Assembly: GCA_001584585.1 (NCBI GenBank) | Contig: LSYV01000030.1 | Coordinates: forward strand, 535,507 to 599,506 | DNA length: 64,000 bases | Direction of reading: 5' to 3' | Source of the DNA: Gonium pectorale | Taxonomy: Eukaryota > Chlorophyta > Chlorophyceae > Chlamydomonadales > Volvocaceae | Made by a program: the position numbers and the translations under genes | Notes under the pieces: model-generated | Database searches by the model: none | What the model was told of the DNA's origin: nothing | What the model saw: the letters and a program-made list of their open reading frames with translations, nothing else | In this document: in pieces, positions 9,786-20,600 of the stretch | Numbering within the stretch: position 1 is the stretch's first letter | How the letters are laid out: each line of letters starts with the position of its first letter

Positions 9786-12700
9786 CTAGGGGGCCGAAAG
9801 CACTTCCCAGCGCGGTAGCTGAGTACCTAGACGCACCGTTTCCACAAGAGAGACGGCATGCCTCTTGCAAAGGGCCCAAGTACCCTTGGCAACTGCTGCC
9901 GCTGCATGGGCAGCCATGGCCAGGGCTGCCAAGCCCCAGGAGGAAGCCGGCCCCGCGGCTGCCACTGCTGCACCACAGATCCGCTTGGCCTGCCTTGCGA
10001 TGCACCGGTGCAGGAGGGCAAGCACGGCAGCAAGCGCCAGAGCGCCATACAGCAGCTGGTCCTTGATCCAAGCCAAGCGCTGACGCCGCCGGTCCCCACC
10101 CGACCAGGAAAGCAGCGGGCAGCTCTTGTAGGCAGGGTGTCCTGCCGCGAGCCCTTCAATGCGCCTTTCGAATGGCGTCATCCACGACGTGTACCAACCA
10201 ACCTCCAAGCTGTTCCTGTGTTTGATGTCGCTCAGAAAGGCATTGCTCAGCCAAGAGACGCCCGCAAAGGTCCATGTTGCGGCAGCGACCTCGCCAACCA
10301 ACATGTCCATGTCACCGTCCACCTCGTCGTAGTCACCGGCCAACAAGCCGCCCTCGTAGTGTCTGATCGCACGCATGCTGCGCTGGCAGAGGCCCTGTGC
10401 GGAGGTGGCACTGGCTCCAGCGGCGGCGGTGAGTTGGCCCCAGCAATCACAGCGGGTGAGCTGTGGTGGCGGCACAATGCCGGAAACCCACATGAACATG
10501 AGCAGGCTGTGCCACAAGCTCCCGTCGAGCTGCTCCGCGTGCGCATGCCGGCGCACTTGAGCCTTGAATTCCAGAGGGGTGTAACCTGAGCGGTGTGGGC
10601 AGCCCTCGAAGAGTGACAGCGGCGTGATGTTGGCCCGCTCCAAGAGGCTTGATGCCGGCAGCAGAAGGTCGCGCATGTTTGGCAGCACATTCCAGGGGCG
10701 CTCCTCCTGCAACGTCATTTCGTTGGTTTCCTCCTCCAGGCTGAGCTGTGCCCCAGACAGCTGCAGAAGGCAGTCGCCGGGTTGCCACCGCAGGTCACCG
10801 CATGTCGAGTAGCGACAACAGCAAGTAGGAGGTAAACAGGTAATGGATGCAACGTAGCAAGACATGCAAGCAGAACGCACGCGCACCGAGACTGGGCACT
10901 GACCCAAGGAGGGGCACCCGCCCATCCATCCATCCATGCCGGTGTGCTACGCTGGTTGCACATGGCAGCACATGCGGTGCGGGGCCAGCCAGCTGTTGCA
11001 CGGCCGCTCGCCGCCGCCGTCATGCATGCGCGCATGGAGCGACGAACGCCTTGGCGTGTCAGCTCCAGGTCCAGGTACGCCGAAGTGCATGCACGTTTTG
11101 CAGGAAGGAAGGGTGCGCCCATGCGGCGACGGCGACGCTAGCTAGTTGGTTGCCCGCACGACCGCCGCTCCTGACTGCTATCGGTGTGGAGGAGCTGCCT
11201 CCGGTTAAACACGCACGCAAACGCCACGACATCCACGTCCCCTCACCTTCTTCATGGCCTCGGTGAAGTTCGCCTTGTGGCAGTCCATGAGGCGCCCCAG
11301 AACCATCGCCGTCAGCATCTGCATGCGTGCATGCGGCGGGGTGGCGCGGAAAGCCAGTGAGCTCGGGGGAGGTAGGGCCGCGGATGCCGTTTCATCATTG
11401 CAAGATCAGACTCAATGCGACTGCATAGTCAATGCTATCTACTCGCAAGCAGGGTGCTTGCCGTTACCCCTCGCCCACCTCTGCCGGGTCTGTCGCAACG
11501 TACTGGTCGTGCCAAGTGTACTGGGAGCGGTTCAGGGGCTGCAGGGCGGCCACCCGGATGCCTGGGATCCCGTCGGCAGCATCTCCGCTGCCTCCCCCGG
11601 CATGATGCGCGGAACACACCGGGCACCCGCCAGCCTCGCACACCCCGTCCTCCCAATCCTGTGCCGTCACAGCTGAGAGCGACGGCTGCAGGCGGCCGAG
11701 GAAGCGCGCGAAACTCCCCAGGGCACCCGGCGGCGTCGGCTTGCGCCGGCAGTCCCCCGTCATGCAGCCCGTGCACGCATGGCTCTCCACCCGGTCGTGG
11801 TACCAGCACTCCCAGAAGGCGTCCGGATCGGCCATGATCTCCTGCTCCATCCCCAACACGCTGAGTGCGTTGAACAGAAGGAGCTGCCCGCCCAGTGCCC
11901 TGCACTCCAGTAATACCGCTGTGTGGTGAGCGAGTGCTTGACGGCAGATGCGCACGGGTTGGGCTCATAGAGCGGCGGCAGCAATGCATCCACTTTGCGG
12001 CCTACTGATTGCAATGCGGGCTGCAATAAGTGGGCCGCACGGCATCGCACCTGCCGCACTCCGCCTCCACGTGCAGGCTGCTGGTCAGCCATCGGGTGGT
12101 CGCCGAGTGGAAGTTGACGTTCACGGAGAAGCGCAACTCGCCGGCGGCGTTGGTGAAGCCCTGCAGCAGCCAGTCAGGGAGCTCCAGGCCCACACGGGGT
12201 GCGTCGCTGGTGAAGACCACGGTGCGGCCTCCAGGGGAATCGAAGTAAGACGGCCGGAGAGGGGGGCGAGAGGCACTCGTTGGCAAAGACGGCATTCAAG
12301 TGGGGACTCTGGACAGCATCCCAGAGGCGCGCCTAGCTAGAAACGTCCCGGCCGCTTGTCATTTATTATAGAGTTACTCCAACGGCCATGCATTTGCGGA
12401 AGATCTTCCACCACCCTCACCTGGATCTAGGAGGACGTGGACAACGCCCCTGGTAATGAATGTGATGTTGGCCGACAGGTGAACCATGTCCCCGGGTCCC
12501 CAGCTGCGCTCCGCACGGTCCGCCAGGAGGTGTAGGCAGCCCGCGGGCCGGGACCGGGGGTCCGGCTTGCGGAACACCGACTTGTGGAACACCGAGTTGG
12601 CGCGCAGGGAAAAGGGACAGGTCTCGGAGCCATTGGCAGGTGACAGCGACAGGCGCCTGTGGGTAATGGCACGTGGCTTCTTAGCCTGACTACGTGGCCT

Positions 12701-12873
12701 GCCTCAGGTGCATGCGGCCAGAGGACATTGCCGAGGCCGCTGAGCGAGTGCAGGCAGCCTTACCATATGAGCCCGGTTGCTGCAAACGCGCCAGACCGGA
12801 TCCTGCTGGTCTTGTCCCAAAAACCAGTCCACTGCACGGTCAGAGCCGCGCGGGCGAGCAACCGTCGCAACAT
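9786..12873 (-). CDS. Unrecognised membrane-anchored protein with a predicted glycosylated ectodomain
   Basis: Six exons in coding order: 12873-12764, 12656-12421, 12228-12051, 11899-11479, 11318-11247, 10760-9786. They total 1992 nt, 663 aa, and all splice phases agree. The N-terminus is basic then hydrophobic (MLRRLLARAALTVQW), possibly a short signal or signal anchor. The next ~550 residues carry at least five N-glycosylation sequons (NGS, NIT, NRS, NFT, NIT) and two close cysteine pairs (CTGCMTGDC and CPVC). A strongly hydrophobic segment near residue 575 (LLYGALALAAVLALL) is followed by basic residues and a second, weaker Ala-rich segment at about 613-632. This fits a type I or signal-anchored protein with a lumenal or extracellular domain. 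I recognise no family. An upstream in-frame ATG at 12943 or nearby could lengthen the N-terminus. Exon structure is well supported; function is unknown. Confidence 0.72.
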
Positions 12874-15050
12874 GGCAAGATCTAGAGAAACAAAGCAGGC
12901 GAAGGGGCATTTACGGGAAACTCTTACTGTAAAGTGGGGACGCACGAAACACCAAGGCGACATGGAAACGGCACCACTCCGTATATTTACCCCTGCCTTT
13001 CATGATGCTTCCCTTCCGCTTCCCGCGGAGCTGCCTTCTCACACCTGAGACTCGTGCGCCTTCGCGCGCCGGTTTCGCACATGTGAGATATATCCTTGCG
13101 ACCTAAATATATGCTGCTCCAGGCACGCTCTGTTCCTGTCTAGTCCTGCGAGCCAGTTTAAAATGATTTCGTTGCGGTCCTCGAACGCGGCACGGAGTCC
13201 TGGTGAATGATGGGCAGGTAGGCTCAGGAAGTGGTAGAGGGGCCAAGCATAGAGTAACAGTAAACACGTTACGGCTATAGAAGCTACTAAGCAAGAGCAT
13301 GCGGCACAGAACATAGCATCGGGCGGCGCTTAAACAACTGTTACTAATTAGCGCCAAACAGATATGTGCTCAACAGCGGCATACTTCATGTCTGGCAAGG
13401 TAGCTCTACGCTGTAGACCGGATTCTGGATTCCATCCCGCACGGTTGGCGCGGTTAGCACGGTTGGCAATCGACAGGCCCAGCAGGCGTACGTAAATATG
13501 AGGGGAGGTCGGAAATGTGGGTCGGTGGACCGGTGGGGGAGTCAGCGATGCAGCGGTGCGCGCCCACACCAGTTCCAGAGAGGAAACGGCGACGCGCTGG
13601 TCAGTTGTCAGTTGTCAGTTGTCCTGGGGTCTGCTCAGTTGCGTTGCCCGCATTGCGTGTTGGCATAGCCACTTGGCAGCGGCTGCACGGGGGCCTTCAG
13701 ACCCTCCCGGGCCTCGCCACGATCCAGTGGAAGCCCTGGTGCAAGAGGCATCGTGAGAGCTGCCTGCGTGCAGATGGAGGCGGCTACGGAGTTCTAGAAG
13801 GCCTTTGATTGCAGCAGTAGGCAGGAGGCGGGTAGGTCACCTGCGGGCCACGCGCACAGTCGCAGAGTACCCGCTGAGCGTGGTGTTTGGGCTTGGAGTC
13901 GGGGTGTGTGGTGGTTGTGGTCGTGGAGGTGGTCTTGAGGGGTTGCGCGCTCTGGCGTGTTTTGCGGTGCTACCCCCCTTTGGGGACAGGTGCCGTGAGT
14001 CGCCCTGTTCGGGGGTTTGCATTGGGAGGAGGGGTCGGGTGTTCGGCTTTTGCCAGGGCAGGGGGATGTCATGCTCCCTGTGCTCCTTGAGTCCTCCTGG
14101 GCTGTTCCTCTCCTCCGTTCGTCTCCTCTACTCCTTTTCTTCTTTTCGTCGCACGCATTGCTGTTGTGTGGTCTTTTGTTGCAGGGCTCCTTCCCTTCGT
14201 GTGCGTGCCGTGGGTGTTTGGTGTGTTTGGCTGCCGTGGTGCGCTGTAGTTGGGGAAGGGTTTCGGAGGTTCAAGTCACGGGAGGGCTATCTGGGGCTGT
14301 CTTCGCCCTGTCTCACCTCTCATCCTGTAACCTTTCTGCAGAAATAAATTCATTGTACTACGTCGCCCTCCCTCCAGGACATGACGCATCTTACGGTGTG
14401 TATGACCGTAGTGGGCTCCCCCACTGCAACGTTTCAGTGACTTGCACCTTCACCATGCCACTTCACTTCAGCTGGTTTGGCTCGGCCCTGACTGAACAGT
14501 CCACCAAGGACAGGACACCTAACGCAGGGTGCGTGCTTGCGCCTGTGCACTTCCCTTGCTTTGCTCCTACCAACGTTTTGCCTGCTCCTCTGCCTCGCGT
14601 TCATGTGCACGTTACATGGCTGTCACGCGCTCACGCCCCGCACTGTGCAACAGCTCCGCACGCCTGCTTACAATCCGTTCGTGGCCACACTGCACACACC
14701 GACCCGCAGCGTGCATGCTCCTCCTTGGGCCAGCCGCACTGCTGCGTAACAGAGCGGTGGTGGCCCGGTAACCTTCCAGGCTGCCGTGTTTTCCTGCCCA
14801 CATCTTCCCCGTCTGTTTCCGGTCGCTTCCGGAACAGGCAGCTGGCCCCTGGACATCCATACTGCTGGACGCTATGCTGGTGATGAGCGGTAGTCAAAGT
14901 GTGATTCTCTACAATATATGTGACAAGCAGTATCGTGCAGGGGTGCTTCGTGGGAGAATGCCATAGGAGCTCTCATCGGTATGGCCCATCCGGCAACTCT
15001 TCGCTAAGCTCGTACTTGCCGTTGTCTCAAACCAAAGCCGGCTCCAGTCC
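12874..15050. other. Spacer, no intact gene seen
   Basis: Upstream of the ectodomain gene. The stretch 13800-14350 is T/G-rich on the plus strand and resembles intron or UTR sequence: it has a long open frame but only Cys/Arg/Ser-rich, domain-free translation. A short direct repeat (TCAGTTG three times) lies near 13600. Nothing else could be supported. Confidence 0.4.
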
Positions 15051-15089
15051 TGCCGATGTTCCAAGCAGAGCCGGTTTTACTTAAAGACG

Positions 15090-15260
15090 GAACAGAGCGG
15101 ATTGGCAGCGGTCGTCGGCGTCGGCAACACGGCGGCACTGCAATACTTGCGGGCGGCGGCACCGCTGCCACCCCAGGCTCGATTGCTGACTGCTGCTACC
15201 GACGCTACTCGCGGTGGGCACCGGGAGGTGCTGCATGCGCTCCCTAGTACTGCACGCCGA
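15090..15260 (+). pseudogene. Ankyrin-like repeat fragment
   Basis: One frame reads LAAVVGVGNTAALQYLRAA, then about 20 residues on RGGHREVLHALPS. This is the helix-pair pattern of the volvocine ankyrin-like family (AAALQYLR...GH.EVL..L). There is no start, no flanking exon and no continuation beyond roughly two repeat units, so it is best read as a relic of a gene copy. Similar fragments lie at 237-1040 and 53640-54240. Confidence 0.4.
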
Positions 15261-15857
15261 AGTGCCGTGCAGGTCAGTGGCACGTTGGCAACCGAGCCTG
15301 TCCAGTACAGGGCGAATGCAAGTGTACGACAACGTGCACGCCTGCCCGAGCCGCCTGACTGTGGCAAGGAAGCAGAAGTTTTCACCGTGCTCGAGCCCTG
15401 CAGTCCTAGCACACAGCGCCGTCGAGTGCGTGCTTGCTAGGATCATCTGAGCCCCAAAGGAAGAATGAGTCTTAGCCAGCCATCACCGGAGACTGCCGTA
15501 AACCCTTTTCTCGGACCAAGGCATTTCCACTTGGCTACGGTCAGTTGTTGAATTCAAACTTCTGCTCTTACCCTGGGCAAACACACCTCTGTACGGCCGA
15601 CCTTGCCGGTGCCTATGTCCGTAGAGGCTGCCTTCCCCGTTTCTGGTTCTCTATTGCCGGTGGTTGGCCGTTCAGGCCCGTCAGCTAGTGTGCGGGGCAC
15701 TCTGAGCGTGGCTGGCTAGGTGTAAGGTGTTCTGCAGGAACGGTTGATGGTGTCGTTCTTTCGCTGGGCCGTCGACGGGACACGCCCGACCAAACATTCG
15801 AGCATGGTAGTCGTAGCCCGCCGTACGTCGTCCTGCACAGCTGCATTGGCGCTGTGC

Positions 15858-16045
15858 TGTCCCGTGCTACTCGAAACACTCGATCAGACGATCACCCGCT
15901 CCACCCGTTTGCGGCACAGCACGCACTCCATGGGGCCCCCGGGCCGCCGCCGCAGCACCGCCGCGCACTCCTCGCACGCCGCCCGGTGCACCGAGCCGCC
16001 ATGCAGGAAGCCGAAGCGGCGGGGGCGCTCTGTGCACTGATGCAC
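15858..16045 (-). pseudogene. Partial, damaged duplicate of the RING exon
   Basis: The DNA from 15877 to 16030 is nearly identical to the RING-coding end of the gene at 8448-9197, in the same orientation and about 7.4 kb away. It keeps HGGSVHRAACEECAAVL and CVLCRKRVERVI. Three defects are visible. The first Cys pair (CLVC in the intact gene) is changed to HQC-T-E. An 8-nt insertion (AGACGATC, a near-tandem duplication of the adjacent bases) shifts the last codons so the protein would end VIV. The long region upstream of the RING is absent. It is most likely a dead segmental copy. Confidence 0.7.
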
Positions 16046-17623
16046 ACCGGACCAGCGCCTTTTGCCCTGGTCCCCAGGCCCGGCAGCTGGCATGGGAGCC
16101 TCCGGCTCCTGACCATGTTCTCAAACACCGCACACATCCACGGCTGTGCCGCCGTATTTCCTTTACCTCCACTGCGCGAGCAGTACGGTACACACCGAGG
16201 TTGGTACTGGGACGTACTGGTGGTGGCGAAGGGGCTGAGCCGGCTACTGCATGGAAGCCAGCGCAGCCACACCCACCAGCCATCGAGACCCCGCCTCAGC
16301 GTGGGGCGAGGGGAACGAAGAGCACAAGTGACCACCTCGTGGCACGCTGCGGACTTTGCGCCAAGTACCGCATTTACTGCAAATTCGACCCTGCGCGCGC
16401 GGCCGGCGTGGGTCTGTACGCGGGTCGCTGACCCGTGGGTCAGTTGGTCGCTGTCGTTTCTCTGCTTGCGTGCTCTCGCGTCCCCGGCGGCGCAGTCCGT
16501 GGCGAGGAGCCATCTGTGTGCGCTTGGCTCCGCCGCCTCACTATCACTTCCTGTGGGCGCCCTGAGGCTCGGTGCCAGCTACACGCCAAGAGTGTTTTGC
16601 ACCTCCCCGCACCCTCCTCCATGGCCAGCTAGCCTGATCTGCTGGCCAGCGTGCCAACTTACCGGTATTGAGCTGAACCTGGCTGGTGCAGTCGTGCTCG
16701 TCGCCGGAAGTCTCACATGTAAAATCTGGAACAAGACGTAAGAATTCTTACATGAAATAACGGAGCAAGCTCCGTTCTGCAATGACAGAGGCTTCGTTCG
16801 TATGGCCTCTGTAAAGGAGAACGAAACAGTTTCTCAACGCCCGTGGGATGAATAGTGCCGGTGCTTCCCCCTGAGCACCTTCCAGCCAGACTGCAGAGAG
16901 CAACTGTCAAGTCACGGCCCTTGCCAGCAGACTATTGATTATGTCTGCCTCCGCAAGCACCGTGGAGATCACACCGGACACAGCGTGAAGGGCGAATCGA
17001 ACCAATGGCCACGACCCGCACAAGGCTATCCGAGCCACCATTTGCCAAGAAATGGTCCCCCCCATGCGACGGTGTAAACATATTGCTTGAAGGTCGACGT
17101 CCGTTCCTCCCTGCTGTGTGCGTCACAGTGCGGTCCGTATGTCGCCCCTCAATCCTCCAGCCTTGGAGGGTGACTCGCATGCTGCCGGACAGCCAGAAGG
17201 ACTGTGATCATAAGCAACCACCACCTTGCCCATCCTGTCCTGACGAGGGCTCAAACCTCATGCACATGGTCCAACGCGCGGTCAACATGTCGACGTTCTA
17301 TTATGCCCTGTTAGGCTCACTAGATAAAATGGAAACGGTGGTGTATCACGCTCGATGTGGAAGCCATCGGGCCTCAACCGAAGCAGTTAAAACCGATTTG
17401 CGTTCAGATGCGGCCGGGTACGGCACTGACCCATCCAGACCCCATGCAGACATCATGGTGAAAGATAACACGCCAAAAATTGCAGTACGGCACTGTGATC
17501 GTACTCGCAGAAGGCCAATCAAAAGTGCAAGTGTCGAAAAGGGTCGTGCACGGGCCACGCCAAGCAAGCGCAGGAGGACACGACCTTTCCGCCCCGGGAT
17601 GCACCGACTGCCCTGTTGCTGCG
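16046..17623. other. Spacer downstream of the coiled-coil gene, no gene seen
   Basis: Contains the 3' flank of the coiled-coil gene. No exon-like frame or family signature was found on either strand. A 14-base imperfect palindrome, TGACCCGTGGGTCA, occurs at about 16428-16441 and related copies occur elsewhere in the window. Confidence 0.4.
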
Positions 17624-20600
17624 TCAGAAGGGCAGGCTGTACATGCGCAGGATGCCGCGCAGCCGCTCCACCTCCTCGCCCAGCCGGACGCGGCGGCCGT
17701 CGGTCTCGTAATGCGCCTCCGTCTCGTCTTGGAGCTGCGGGCAACGGCAAGGAGATATCGGTGCACGTTGGAAGGTCCCGCACGGGGCCATACAGCACAG
17801 ATTGGTTATGCCGCGATGCCGAGAAGTGGACACCATTGTATAAACCCCTGCACAACCCCAGGTGACAGTGGGAGATTTGACACCTCGCCCAGGCGGACAC
17901 CGCGCTGCTCGCCCACCCGACCCCGACAGGTGTTTCCGCAGGAGTACCTTCTGCTGCGTCTCGGCCAGCTCCCGAAGCGCCTTCTCCCGCTGCTCCCGGA
18001 CGTCCTCCAGCTGCCCGCTCAGCTCGTTGATGCGGTATTGCAGCTCCGCCATCTTGGGCTTCACGACCAGCTGCATGGGAAAGGGTGGATGAGGGCGAAA
18101 GCGAGTTCCACGGCGACCGGTTGTGGCTGCTAGGAGCACGACACTGAAAGCCGAGGGACTGCGAATTCAGGTTAGGGTGCTGCGGACAGAACTTGCGCCA
18201 CGCCGATTTGCCCCATCAGTATGGAGTGCAAGTCCAGGTAAGTCTGAACGGGATCAGCATCTGCCACAACTGCTGTTGGTCTGCAACCTCTTGACCCGTC
18301 GCCTCCCCTCCCCTGCCCCACCCGCTGCTCCTTGTCGGCCAGGTCTGCCCGCAGCTGCTCCGCTTCGTTCTGCAGCGCTGACAGCGCCGCCTCGGTCTCC
18401 TCCACCACCGCTGCGAGGCGGCCGCGCTCCTCCTGTAGCCCGTCCCTCTCGCCAAGCACCTGCAGCCAGTACCAGTAGTCACGGAACGCGAGTCGGTGCG
18501 TTGCAGACACAAACAGGCATGATTACTTCATCGTTGCGCGACACAAGGAGGTTCAATCAAGGCACAGGACTGGACGCAGAGCCCTTTTGATAGACTCACC
18601 AAGCCTAAAACGAATAGGGTACGCGGTCGGTCAGGCCATGTTTAATGAGCGTATGGGGCATACCAATCATACGGCAGACATCCTGAGACCTTCCCCTTGT
18701 GCCCGCCCTTGTGCGCGGCACCTGTGCGCAGTAGTCGTAAAGCCCCGCGTACTCGGAATTGCGCTCCGCCAGCTCCGTTTCCAACCGGGTCACCTCGGAC
18801 TGCAGGTTGGGTCAGGTAGCGGGGATCGCAGCGCAAGGGGTGGGGCGAGTTGGGATGGCGTGGGTGCAGGAACAGAGGATTCTGTGGTGATGCGAGTGAC
18901 TAAGATTCAGGAGAGTACAAGCGGGAGCGGATAGCGCTTGAAAAAGACACCGTGCGGAAAACGAACGCTGGCCGAGGTGTTCAGCGAGTTCGAAGTGGCC
19001 CGCACACGTGACGGAAGCGGGGTCAGGTTGGGATGAAAAAAGACGATTTATTCGCTGAGATGCGGCGAATGGCTTATTGCGGGATGGGCTCCTGTGCAAA
19101 ATGAAGTTGCTGAGACCCTCCGAAAGGCGGAAGCCCTCACCTGCAGCCGTTCCACCTCACGCGTTTGCTTCTCCACCTCCGCAGCCGCTGCCCTCTGCGC
19201 CTCCGCCGCAGCGGCTGCCTCCTCCAGGGACACCTTGTGCGCCGACTGCGCCCTCTCGGTAGCGGCCTTTGCGTCGTCGCACATGATCTTGAGGAGATCC
19301 ACCTGCAGTGGATGTCTCCATGATGACGATACGTGGTGACATCGCCATGGTAGCGGATTCACAGGACCCGGGAATGAGCGCTTGGCCGCCGGGCCGCCGA
19401 GTTGTCATCCGTGTACGCCGCGCAACCTTTCCGGTGTACACATACGAAACGCCCTCGTCGTGTCGTCATTGACCCCAACTGAAACCCCATCCGCCGTACC
19501 TCAGACTCCTTCTCCCCGAGCGCCTTCTGCAGCGTGGCCAGGTCGTTGGTGAGCGTCTGCACGCGCTCACACTCCTGCCGCTTGGACTTGGTGAGCGCGT
19601 CAACCTGCACCTCCAGCCGCATCACCTATACACACGCGATACAGGGGCAGTGCTCCGGTGGGCATGCGTGCGGGCAAGGAGGGGAGAAAGGTCGCCAAGG
19701 GATCTGCGAGAAAGCACAGGAACCGCCGTTGTAGTTGCGAGCGCAAACACAGGGCGCCGGTCCACCACCGGCCCCAGGCTGCCCCGCCCCGCACCTTTCT
19801 CTGCAGCTCGTTGCCCTCGTTTGTCCCCGCGACCTTGAGCATGCGCAGCTCCTGCTGCAGGCTGTCCCGCTCCACCGTCAGGTCGGCGATCATCTTCTCG
19901 TCGCGCGCCACAGCATGCTGCCAGCCTGCCTGGTTGCTGCTCAGCGCTTCCTCCAGCTGCCGGGTGCGCTCCGCAAGTTTCTGCGCAGCCGGGGTGCGAG
20001 GCGATGGTTACGCAAGCGGCGAGGATGATTGTAGACCGGGGGTTTGAGGGCATGAAGGAGCAGCAATAAGGCAGGTGCCGCCAGCTCTTCCGGACGCTGC
20101 CGGCTGCCAATGGCGGAAGGCTAGGATCATGTCGCAGAACGGGGGTTTGCACCTAGCACACATCTCGCACACACCTGATTCTCCAACCTCAGCTTTTCGA
20201 TCTCTGCCCTGGCCTCCTCCAGCTGCTTCCGCAGTTGCGTCGCGTCGGTCCGCGCCTCCGCCGCAGCCTCCGCCTCCGCCGCCAGCTTGGACTGCGCACG
20301 GGGGGGATGGGAAGCCTCTTAGACTGAACCCAAGAAGCGCGGCACGGCACGGGCTGGCCATGCACAGCATGGCCCCATGACGCGGTATTGCCCACCTCCC
20401 AAAAGCACGGCAAGCCCCTGCCAAGTACATCCAACCCAAAGTCCCCGTCGCGATCGCAAGCGCGCACAAGCCGTACCTGTAGCGTCCCAATCTGCGATAC
20501 CACGTCTGCCGACCCGGGCATCTCGGGCACCGACAGCCCGTGGCGGCGCATGTTGCGCTTCAGCTCGTCGGCGTACTCGTTCAGCGTCTCGGCCAGCGTC

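Noticed and set aside
13805..14883. Two long plus-strand frames
   Set aside because: The translations are Cys/Ser/Leu/Arg-rich and lack any helix or domain pattern. The T/G-rich DNA resembles intron or UTR sequence.
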